From the NCBI RefSeq assembly GCF_013036045.1, contig NZ_WTPX01000031.1:1-39864 (forward strand): 39,864 bases of DNA, written 5' to 3'. The position numbers were made by a program, and so were the translations under genes. Every line of letters starts with the position of its first letter. Position 1 is the first letter of the stretch. The notes under the pieces are model-generated. The model was not told where the DNA came from, searched no databases, and saw only the letters and a program-made list of their open reading frames with translations. The DNA comes from Alienimonas chondri. Lineage in GTDB: Bacteria; Planctomycetota; Planctomycetia; Planctomycetales; Planctomycetaceae. Positions 23,328-30,942 of the stretch are shown piece by piece.

Positions 23328-26303
23328 GTGCTCGCTTCCGCTCCGCTGTCTCTTTTCCTCTCCGCCGCCCTGTTGGGCGCCGCCCTCGCCCCGCCGCCGG
23401 ATGACTCCGGCGGCGCCGAAGCCGACGCCGGGGAGGACCGGGTTCGGACCGTGCTGCTGATCGCCGGGGAGGACGATTCTCACGCCGCCGGCACGCACGA
23501 GTACGCCGCGACCGTCGCCGCGCTCGCGGAGTATTTGAAGGACTCGAACGTCGGCGAGCGCCTGCGGGTCGAAACCGCGGTCGGCTGGCCGAAGGACGCC
23601 GCGGCGCTGGACCGGGCCGACTGCGTGTTCCTCTATTCCGGCGGCGGCGATCGCGACGAGAAGAACCATCCGCTGTTGGTTGGCGATCGCTGGTCGCAGC
23701 TCGAAGCCGCCGCGGCGCGGGGGTGCGGCGTGGTGCTGCTGCACTGGTCGACGTTCCTGCCGGACCGCCTGCACGACTCCGCGATGGCGGTCGTGGGCGG
23801 ACGGTTCGACTACGAGGGCGGCGAGCACCCCAAGGGGTGGGAGAGCCGCATCAACTTCGCCCAACCGACCGTCACGCCGACGGCCGATCACCCGGTCACG
23901 GACGGCGTCGAACCGCATCACTTACACGACGAGTTCTACCACCACCTCTCGTTTCCGAAGGCGAAGGCCGGCTGGACGCCCCTGCTGACCGCCCCGCTGC
24001 CGGAGGACGACGGCACGACCTCATCGCAGACCGTCGCGTGGGCGCTCGAGCGGGCAGTGACGTCCGGCGGGTCGATACATCGGGCCGTCGGCTTCACCGG
24101 CGGTCACTTCGAGAAGAACCTCAAGGGAGAGGGGACGGAGGCGAACCACCGGCGGTTCCTGATGAACGCGATCGCCTGGTCCGCGGGGCTGGAGATTCCG
24201 CGGGGCGGCGTGCGGACGTTCGACGAACTCTGGACCCCCGTCAGCCGAACCGACGCCAAGCTGCCCTATGAAGTCGAGAAGGAGCCGGACTGGATCGACG
24301 ATCGCATCCGCGACATGGACCCCGGGCCGTTCTTCTTCAGCAGCCTCAGCCTGCCCGACGGGGAGAAGATCTTGAAGGGGGTGGCGATCACCGTGCCGGG
24401 GGCGTCGCCGGAGGAGCACGTCGCCGTGGACACGCTCACCGGCGTCGCCCGTTGCGGCTGGGGCGGCCGGTTCCTCGAACACACCGACCGCCGCTACGGA
24501 CTGATCGATCTGCCCAAGGTCGGCGGGGAATGCGTCTGGAGCCTGCCGAAGACCGCGCGCTGGACGGTCCGCGACGAATCAGGCGAGGTGACGCCGGCAG
24601 AGGTCAAATACGATGCCCTGACGGTCGACGGCCCCGACGTGACGCTGCACTTCACGATCGCCGGCGAGGTGGTGCGATTCCTGGCGGATGAGAACGGGAC
24701 GCGCTACGAAAGCGGTCTCGGCGGGGAGAAACTGTCGCCGCCCGCCGGCGGGCCGGGGCTGCGGGTTCGGTGGCAGTTGGGGGCGCCGTACGCCGACCCG
24801 GCGCCGCGATGGACGCCGCTGGTCACCGCCGGCCGGCTGGGCAAGCCGCTGGCGGAATCCGCCGAGGCCTTCGCCGTGGATACGGTCGATCTGCCGTTCG
24901 ACAACCCGCCGAACGCATTGCTGTTCCTCTCCGGTCTGGGCTTCACGCCGGACGGGACGGCGTACGTCGCCGCGGCCCATGGCGACGTCTGGCAGGTGCG
25001 GGGATTGGACGGCGACCTGTCGCAGATCGAGTGGCGCCGATTCGCCACGGGCTTCTACCAACCGCTCGGGATGACGGTACGTCTGACGGCGGAGAGCGAA
25101 CCGGAAATCTTCGCGCTCGGCCGCGACCGGATCACGAAGCTGATCGACGTGAACGGCGACGGCGAGGCCGATCGCTACGAGAGCTTCAACGCCGACCTCG
25201 ACATCATCGGCCAACCGCACGCCTATGCGATGGGGTTGGAGACGGACGCGGAGGGCAACTTCTATTTCCTCAAAAGCGGCTCCGCGAGCACGAAGCAGGG
25301 CGGCTGCCTGGTGCAGGTGACGGCGGACGGGGCGGAGATGAAAGTCGTCGCGACCGGCTTCCGGCACCCCAACGGCATCGGTTTGAGTCCGGAAGGTTCG
25401 TCGTTCGCGGGACTGGTGACGGCCGCGGACAACGAGGGCAACTGGGTGCCGGCGACGCCGCTGCACCTGATCGATCCGTCGGTCGCCGTCTCCGACGCGG
25501 CGGCGGCGAAGTATTACGCCGGGTTCGTGCCGACGGCCCACCGGGAGGCGACGATCGCCTTCGATCAGCCCGCCCTCTGGATGCCGCGGGCCGTCTGCAC
25601 CAGCGCCGGCGGTCAGTGCTGGGTGCCCTGCGACGATCACTGCGACGAGGCGTGGGGTTCGCTGGCTGGTTCGATGCTGCACCTCTCGTATGGCCGCTGC
25701 ACGGCGAACCTCGTGCTGACCGAAGACCTGCATGTCCCCGGCGCCCCGCGGGCGCAGGGTGCGGTGATGCCGCTGCCCGGCGTGACGTTCCAGGCCGGCG
25801 TGTGTCGCGGACGCTTCTTCCCGGGCACGGCGGACCTGTGGGTCTGCGGCCTGGACGGCTGGCAGACCGCGGCGGTGAAGGACGGCTGCCTCCAGCGCCT
25901 CCGACGCACCGACGCGCCCGTGCGGCTGCCGACCTCCCTCAAGGTCCACCGCGACGGACTCGAATTGCGCTTCGCCACGGAACTGGCCGAAGAAGCCGCC
26001 GACCCGGCGAACTGGGACATCGAAGCGTGGACGTACAAACGCACCGCGGACTACGGCTCGCCGGAGCTGCGCCCGTCCGATCCGGAGCAGGAGGGCCACG
26101 ACGTCTGGCCGGTGGCGGCGGTGTCGCTCTCGCCGGACCGCCGCGGGGCGTACCTGTCGATCCCCCGGCTCGAACCGGTGATGCAGTATTCGCTGCACGC
26201 CGACCTGACCGCCGCCGACGCGGCGCCCGTGCCGGTGCGGCTGTTCGGCACGATCCACCACGCCGGCGATCGCTGGCTGGGCTGGGGAGGCGAAGGCGGA
26301 TGA
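23328..26303 (+). CDS. Secreted ThuA-domain / beta-propeller protein
   Basis: A 991-aa exported protein, GTG start at 23328, with signal peptide MLASAPLSLFLSAALLGAALA. Residues 40-290 form a ThuA-like (glutamine-amidotransferase-fold) domain: VLLIAGEDDSHAAGTHEY, FLYSGGGD, GVVLLHWSTFLP and HLHDEFYHHLSF. A middle region (about 320-460) with ILKGVAITVPG and VDTLTGVARCGWGGRFLEHTDRRYG is conserved in planctomycete secreted proteins. Residues 520-900 look like a sorbosone/glucose-dehydrogenase-type propeller (LGFTPDGTAYVAAAHGDVWQV, FYQPLGM, ITKLIDVNGDGEADRYE, FRHPNGIGLSPEG). Relatives often end in a c-type cytochrome; no CxxCH is present here. Predicted role is periplasmic carbohydrate handling, but neither reaction nor substrate can be read from sequence. 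A kinase gene starts 31 bases after it. Confidence 0.85.
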   Translation: MLASAPLSLFLSAALLGAALAPPPDDSGGAEADAGEDRVRTVLLIAGEDDSHAAGTHEYAATVAALAEYLKDSNVGERLRVETAVGWPKDAAALDRADCVFLYSGGGDRDEKNHPLLVGDRWSQLEAAAARGCGVVLLHWSTFLPDRLHDSAMAVVGGRFDYEGGEHPKGWESRINFAQPTVTPTADHPVTDGVEPHHLHDEFYHHLSFPKAKAGWTPLLTAPLPEDDGTTSSQTVAWALERAVTSGGSIHRAVGFTGGHFEKNLKGEGTEANHRRFLMNAIAWSAGLEIPRGGVRTFDELWTPVSRTDAKLPYEVEKEPDWIDDRIRDMDPGPFFFSSLSLPDGEKILKGVAITVPGASPEEHVAVDTLTGVARCGWGGRFLEHTDRRYGLIDLPKVGGECVWSLPKTARWTVRDESGEVTPAEVKYDALTVDGPDVTLHFTIAGEVVRFLADENGTRYESGLGGEKLSPPAGGPGLRVRWQLGAPYADPAPRWTPLVTAGRLGKPLAESAEAFAVDTVDLPFDNPPNALLFLSGLGFTPDGTAYVAAAHGDVWQVRGLDGDLSQIEWRRFATGFYQPLGMTVRLTAESEPEIFALGRDRITKLIDVNGDGEADRYESFNADLDIIGQPHAYAMGLETDAEGNFYFLKSGSASTKQGGCLVQVTADGAEMKVVATGFRHPNGIGLSPEGSSFAGLVTAADNEGNWVPATPLHLIDPSVAVSDAAAAKYYAGFVPTAHREATIAFDQPALWMPRAVCTSAGGQCWVPCDDHCDEAWGSLAGSMLHLSYGRCTANLVLTEDLHVPGAPRAQGAVMPLPGVTFQAGVCRGRFFPGTADLWVCGLDGWQTAAVKDGCLQRLRRTDAPVRLPTSLKVHRDGLELRFATELAEEAADPANWDIEAWTYKRTADYGSPELRPSDPEQEGHDVWPVAAVSLSPDRRGAYLSIPRLEPVMQYSLHADLTAADAAPVPVRLFGTIHHAGDRWLGWGGEGG

Positions 26304-26334
26304 ACTGCTCGCCGCTCCGCGACGTTTCGTCGTC

Positions 26335-28221
26335 GTGAGTCCCATCTCCCCCCGGCCCGGCGCCGATCAGACCATCCTCGACGTGGGGCGGACGCTCGTT
26401 GCCGGGGGAAATCGCTCGGAGTCGGACGACGACCGCGAGGATCGGCTCGACGCCGTTCTCGCGGAGTTGCTTGAGGACTCGACCCCCTCGGCACGAGACG
26501 CGGCGTACGAGCGCCACCCGGACCTCGCGGACGAATTGCGGGCCTTCTTCGACGGCCACGATCGACTGCACGAAGCCGGCGCCGCTCCGGAGGAGGCCGA
26601 TGCGCTCCCTCCGAAACGGTTCGGGAACTACGAGCTGATCGCCGAACTCGCCCGCGGGGGAATGGGCGTGGTGTGGGAGGCCCGGCAACTCAGTCCGCCG
26701 CGGCCCTGCGCGGTCAAGGTGCTGCGAGCCGACCCGGACGAGGCGACCGCGGACGATCTCGCCCGGTTCCGTATCGAGGCCGCGGCGAGCGCGGCGTTGT
26801 GTCATCCGCACATCGTGCGGGTTTACGAGGCCGGCGTCGTTCCGCCGAGCGAAGGAGCGCCCGACGGCACGCGACCGCGGGTGTTTCTCTCCATGGAACT
26901 CGTCGCGGGGCCGAACCTCTGCGATTACGCCGCGGGTTCGCCCCTTCCGCCGCGGGAGGCGGCGGCGTTTCTGGCGGACGTGGCGGACGCCGTCAGTCAC
27001 GCCCACGCCCGCGGCGTGCTGCACCGCGACCTCAAACCGGCGAACGTCCTGCTGGACCTCGCCGCGGATCGCCAGCCGTCCGGGTATCGCGGCAGCGGCT
27101 CCGCTCCCTACGGCGGGACCGGCGATTGCGATGAGACGACCGCCGGCATCCCCGTGGCGAAGGTGGCGGACTTCGGCCTTGCCAAGCGCTTCGGTCCGCC
27201 GGGAACCGACGAGCACGGCGCCGCGCCGACCGTCAGCGTCGGTCAGACCCGCACCGGGCAGATCGTCGGCACGCCCGGGTACATGGCCCCGGAGCAAGCC
27301 GTCGGGCACGACTCCGCCGGCGGGGCGGTGGGCGTCGCCGCGGATGTCTACGGATTGGGGGCGATTCTGTATCATCTCCTCACCGGTCGGGCGCCGTTCA
27401 CGGACGAGGGCGACGGGCCGATCGGCGTGTTGAAGCGCGTGATCGACGCCGATCCGCTGCCCCCCCGTTCGCTCAACGCACGGGCGCATCGCGCGTTGGA
27501 AGCGGTCGCGATGAAGTGTCTGCGGAAGGATCCGAAATCGCGGTACGGCGGGGCCGCGGAGGTCGCCGCGGAGATGCGTCGGTTCCTCGCCGGGGAGCCG
27601 GTGCAGGCCGCGGGCGGCGGAGCCGGCGGGCTGGCGTATCGCGTCGCCGGGGCGCTGACGGCCAGCCGGCATGAAGACCACTTCCGCTATTGGGGCCGCT
27701 CACTCCTGGCGTTCGCGGGCGTCGTCGCGGCGGCGCACATCGCGATCTTCTTCCTGGAACGGGCGGGGTTCGGGTTTCTGCTCGCTCATCTGCTCCCCGG
27801 CGCCGCGATGCTGCTGGGGCTGGTCGCCGTGCTGTATTGCGCCCGCCGTAAGGGGCACGGCGTATTGCCGACCGACAGCGTCGAACGACCCATCTGGGCG
27901 ATCTGGGCGGGGTACCTGATCGCCCGAGGACTGTTGACCGTCATGGCCTGGCGGCAGGGGTGGGATACCGGGGTGACCTACGGCGTGGCGGCGATGATGG
28001 CCGGGGCCGCGTTCTACACGCTCGGCGGACATGCCTGGGGCGTGTGTTATCTGATCGCGACCGTCTTCTTCTCCGCGGCCCTGCCGTTGGCCGCCCTCGG
28101 CGTCTGGGCCGTGCCGGCCTTCGGAGCGATGTGGACCGGCGTGCTGCTCTGGCTGGGTCTGCGGTACCGGCGGATTGACCGGCTCCGCAGCGCCGCGGCG
28201 ACCGCGAACGACGGCCGGTAG
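26335..28221 (+). CDS. Ser/Thr protein kinase with polytopic membrane C-terminus
   Basis: A 628-aa protein starting at GTG 26335. The N-terminal 80 residues (LDAVLAELLEDS...ERHPDLADELRAFFDG) are of the type found before many planctomycete kinases. The kinase domain runs from about 98 to 420: ARGGMGVVWEAR (106-117), K128 in CAVKVL, HRDLKPANVLL (230-240), DFGLAK (279-284), GTPGYMAPEQ (312-321). Between the catalytic loop and DFG is a roughly 35-residue Gly/Ser/Asp insert (241-275), unusual at that place. Residues 455-610 contain about six hydrophobic segments (for example SLLAFAGVVAAAHIAIFFLE and GAAMLLGLVAVLYC), so the C-terminus is a polytopic membrane domain, perhaps a sensor. It follows the ThuA gene by 31 bases and may share its transcript. 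Confidence 0.92.
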   Translation: MSPISPRPGADQTILDVGRTLVAGGNRSESDDDREDRLDAVLAELLEDSTPSARDAAYERHPDLADELRAFFDGHDRLHEAGAAPEEADALPPKRFGNYELIAELARGGMGVVWEARQLSPPRPCAVKVLRADPDEATADDLARFRIEAAASAALCHPHIVRVYEAGVVPPSEGAPDGTRPRVFLSMELVAGPNLCDYAAGSPLPPREAAAFLADVADAVSHAHARGVLHRDLKPANVLLDLAADRQPSGYRGSGSAPYGGTGDCDETTAGIPVAKVADFGLAKRFGPPGTDEHGAAPTVSVGQTRTGQIVGTPGYMAPEQAVGHDSAGGAVGVAADVYGLGAILYHLLTGRAPFTDEGDGPIGVLKRVIDADPLPPRSLNARAHRALEAVAMKCLRKDPKSRYGGAAEVAAEMRRFLAGEPVQAAGGGAGGLAYRVAGALTASRHEDHFRYWGRSLLAFAGVVAAAHIAIFFLERAGFGFLLAHLLPGAAMLLGLVAVLYCARRKGHGVLPTDSVERPIWAIWAGYLIARGLLTVMAWRQGWDTGVTYGVAAMMAGAAFYTLGGHAWGVCYLIATVFFSAALPLAALGVWAVPAFGAMWTGVLLWLGLRYRRIDRLRSAAATANDGR

Positions 28222-28331
28222 CGCGGCCGCAGCGGCGCTCGCTACGGGGCGCATTCGTCGGAGTCCCTCCGTGCCTCTCCGCGCGCGAACACGTCTTGAC
28301 CGCTCCGCCGGTTGTGTGCGACGCGCTCCGC

Positions 28332-29738
28332 ATGAGCGCCGCCCCGTCCGACCCGCCCGCCGCTGATTCGTCGTCGGCGACGTCCTCCGTCTCCCGCCTC
28401 GTGCAGCTCGGCCGACTGGTCGATCGGGGGAATTGGCTGACGGTCGGCGGGTGGAGTCTGTTCGCCGCCTCGACGCTGTTCGCCGCCCTGTTCGCCGGAC
28501 CGGAATCCGTCGCCACGGCCGCCGTCGAACCGCCGGCGCCCGTCGAGAGTCTGGCGGAGAGCCAGGACGAAGCGCCGACCGCGGATCAGGAACCCGAGAC
28601 GATGCCGTTGCGGGTCGCGTCGCTGCCGGGCGCCGGACCGATTCGCCAGTGGCCGGCGCCGCCGGCGGACTACGAGCCGCCGCGCCCAGACGCCTCGCCG
28701 GACTTTGCCGAAGCGATGGCGGAGCCGCTGCCGACGCCGGAGCCTTTCGAGGCGCCGACCGCGCCGCCGCCGCCGGCCGAGCCGTCGGACATCTGGACGG
28801 ACACCCTCGCCGATCTGCCGCCGGCCGCGTTGGACGATCTCACCGCGATGCGGGAACGGTTCGGCTCCGTCGTGCCCTTCGCCCCTTCGCATGGCGCCCC
28901 GCTGCCGGTCATGCCGGAACCGGCGCCCGCATCGCCGCGGCCGTCTGCCGAGCAGTCCGCGGAACTGGCCACTCTCCACGCGACGATCGCCGCGGCGCGG
29001 ACAAATCTCGCCGGCGCCTTCACCCCCGGCTATCGGCGGGTCGAATCGAATGGACCGACCGGCGACGTGCGGGTGAACCTCACGCCCGGTTCGCTGACGG
29101 AAACCGGCCGGCCGCTGGATCTGGCCCTCACCGGGCCGGGGTGGTTTGCGCTGATCGGTGACGGGGGGAGCGCCTCGGCGACGCTCACCCGGGACGGTTC
29201 GTTCCGCGTTCAAGACGGCTCTCTCGTCCTCGCCGCCGACTCCTCTTGGCGGGTGCGAGGCACGAGCGGCGGACCGATCGCGATCGAGGACGATCTGACT
29301 TCGCTCCACATCGACGCCGCCGGGCACGTCCTCGGCGTGCATGCGGGAGAGGCGGACGAGGTGATCGTCGGCCGCGTCGCCGTCGTCGCCCCGGCGGACG
29401 CAGCGGCGGTGGAGCCGCTGGTGGGTTCGCTCTATCGCCCACTGGGGCCGGTGCATCCGGTCGCGAACGCCCCCGCGAAGCCCGGGTTCGTGGAACAGGC
29501 GAACGTCGACGTGGCGGCGGAACTCGCCCGGATCGAGCAGGCGACGCAGATCCTCGCGTTGCTGGGAACGGCGCCGGCCCTGACAGCGCACCGCTCCCCG
29601 ACGACTGCCATGGCGGAGGCGTTCGAGGTGAGCGCCTCGCGTCCGTCGTCTATGCCGTCGCACACGCCCAAGCCCACGCCCACGCCGGCGGAGGAGATGT
29701 CGGCCGGGTGGTTCGGCGGGTGCGATCGCCCCCGCTGA
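28332..29738 (+). CDS. Membrane-anchored protein with a flagellar FlgF/FlgG-like domain
   Basis: A 468-aa protein; ATG 28332 (MSAAPSDPPAAD) is preferred to an upstream TTG at 28296. A hydrophobic helix (GWSLFAASTLFAALFAG, about 40-56) is followed by a roughly 130-residue Pro/Ala-rich stretch, which would place the rest outside the cytoplasm. From about residue 215 the pattern is that of flagellar rod/hook proteins: ARTNLAGAFTPGYRRVE, RPLDLALTGPGWFAL, LTRDGSFRVQDGSLVLA, IDAAGHVLGV and, near the end, GFVEQANVDVAAELARIEQATQIL, which matches the FlgG C-terminal helix with its N-V-D signature. True rod proteins lack a membrane anchor and a long Pro-rich spacer. No other flagellar gene is nearby. 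It may be a domesticated or orphan rod-like protein. Confidence 0.75.
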   Translation: MSAAPSDPPAADSSSATSSVSRLVQLGRLVDRGNWLTVGGWSLFAASTLFAALFAGPESVATAAVEPPAPVESLAESQDEAPTADQEPETMPLRVASLPGAGPIRQWPAPPADYEPPRPDASPDFAEAMAEPLPTPEPFEAPTAPPPPAEPSDIWTDTLADLPPAALDDLTAMRERFGSVVPFAPSHGAPLPVMPEPAPASPRPSAEQSAELATLHATIAAARTNLAGAFTPGYRRVESNGPTGDVRVNLTPGSLTETGRPLDLALTGPGWFALIGDGGSASATLTRDGSFRVQDGSLVLAADSSWRVRGTSGGPIAIEDDLTSLHIDAAGHVLGVHAGEADEVIVGRVAVVAPADAAAVEPLVGSLYRPLGPVHPVANAPAKPGFVEQANVDVAAELARIEQATQILALLGTAPALTAHRSPTTAMAEAFEVSASRPSSMPSHTPKPTPTPAEEMSAGWFGGCDRPR

Positions 29739-29843
29739 GGCCCGCACCGTCGCGCGCGAACCGGGGTGGACCGGGGGCCGCGGCTCGACCTACCAACGCT
29801 GCACTGTCGTACGTCCTCTCGACCCGCACTCCGGACTCGGCCC

Positions 29844-30923
29844 GTGATCGCCCGCCGCTCTCTCCCGTTCTCCCTGCCACGCACCGCTTGCGCGGCGCTG
29901 TCGGCGGCGATCCTGCTGACCGCGGCCGCGCCGGCGATCGGCGCCGTCGAGTCCGACCGCACCAAGCGGTACACGCTCGGCAGCCATCACGGGCCGTACA
30001 TGGTGATGGTCGCCGCGATTCATCCGCTGCGGGGCGGGAACGACACCGGGCTGACCCCCGCGGAGGCCGCCGATCGGGTCTGTTGGGAACTCCGGGACCA
30101 GGGCATTCCCGCCTACGTGTACGCGATGAACACGGAGACGCAGTCCCTCGTCACCCTCAGCCCCGACGGTCAGGAGAAAGAGCGCCTGATGGCCACCATG
30201 CGGGGCGGCGTCTGCGTGTTGGCCGGCAACTTCAAAACGGCTGACGACAAGATCGCCCAGAAGCTGCTCAAGCACATCAAAACGAAGGTCAAGTGCCCGA
30301 CGCTGGAGCCGGAAGCCGCCACCGGGGGCTTCGTGCGGACCAAGGGCGGCGGGTTCTTTCAGGCGACGAACGGCCGGCCCCGTTCGGCGCTGTCGCGGGC
30401 CTTCGTCACGGTCAATCCGCTGCTGGACTCCGCCCAACTCCAGCGGCTGCGCAAGATCAACGACCCGCTGCTCGTCCGGCTCAACAGCGGGGAGGAATAC
30501 GGCCTGCACAAGTGCAAGGGGAACTACAGCGTGGTCGTGAAGGAGTTCCGCGGGCGGACGCTCACGCAGGTCAGCGGCACGAAGAGCGCCGACGTCGGCG
30601 AGCGGGTCGACGTCTCCGGCGACCTCAGCGAGGCCGGCCGGGAGGCGTGGGAACTCTGCCAGATCCTGCGGAACCGCGAGAACCAGGAGGCCTACGTTTG
30701 GCATGATCGCCACCGCAGCGTGGTAACGATCGGCAGCTTCAGTTCTCCGAAAGATCCGGAGGCGGTCCGCACGGCCCGCAAGTGGGCCGCCAAGCCGGCG
30801 GACACCGGCGTCCCGACGCCCGTCACGGTCGCCGTTCCCAAGGGCGAAAGGGACATCCGCAAAGCCGAACGCTACTGGCTGCTGGAAGTCACCCCCTACG
30901 CGATGCCCGTGCCGAACATGTGA
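29844..30923 (+). CDS. Secreted protein of unknown function
   Basis: A 359-aa exported protein. GTG 29844 gives a signal peptide (MIARRSLPFSLPRTACAALSAAILLTAAAPAIGA); a longer frame from 29766 lacks one. The mature part starts SDRTKRYTLGSHHGPYMVMVAAIH and has several strand-like segments: GIPAYVYAMNTETQ, GGVCVLAGNFKTADDKIAQKLLKHIK, and later VWHDRHRSVVTIGSFSSPKDPEA. The two segments around GxFxSxxDxxA recall SPOR-type repeats (a strand, then a helix starting with Lys/Glu), but I would not assign the domain. It ends with RYWLLEVTPYAMPVPNM. Its stop is 19 bases from the stop of the convergent cytochrome gene. Confidence 0.8.
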   Translation: MIARRSLPFSLPRTACAALSAAILLTAAAPAIGAVESDRTKRYTLGSHHGPYMVMVAAIHPLRGGNDTGLTPAEAADRVCWELRDQGIPAYVYAMNTETQSLVTLSPDGQEKERLMATMRGGVCVLAGNFKTADDKIAQKLLKHIKTKVKCPTLEPEAATGGFVRTKGGGFFQATNGRPRSALSRAFVTVNPLLDSAQLQRLRKINDPLLVRLNSGEEYGLHKCKGNYSVVVKEFRGRTLTQVSGTKSADVGERVDVSGDLSEAGREAWELCQILRNRENQEAYVWHDRHRSVVTIGSFSSPKDPEAVRTARKWAAKPADTGVPTPVTVAVPKGERDIRKAERYWLLEVTPYAMPVPNM

Positions 30924-30942
30924 ACCGCGCCCGGCGCCTGAC

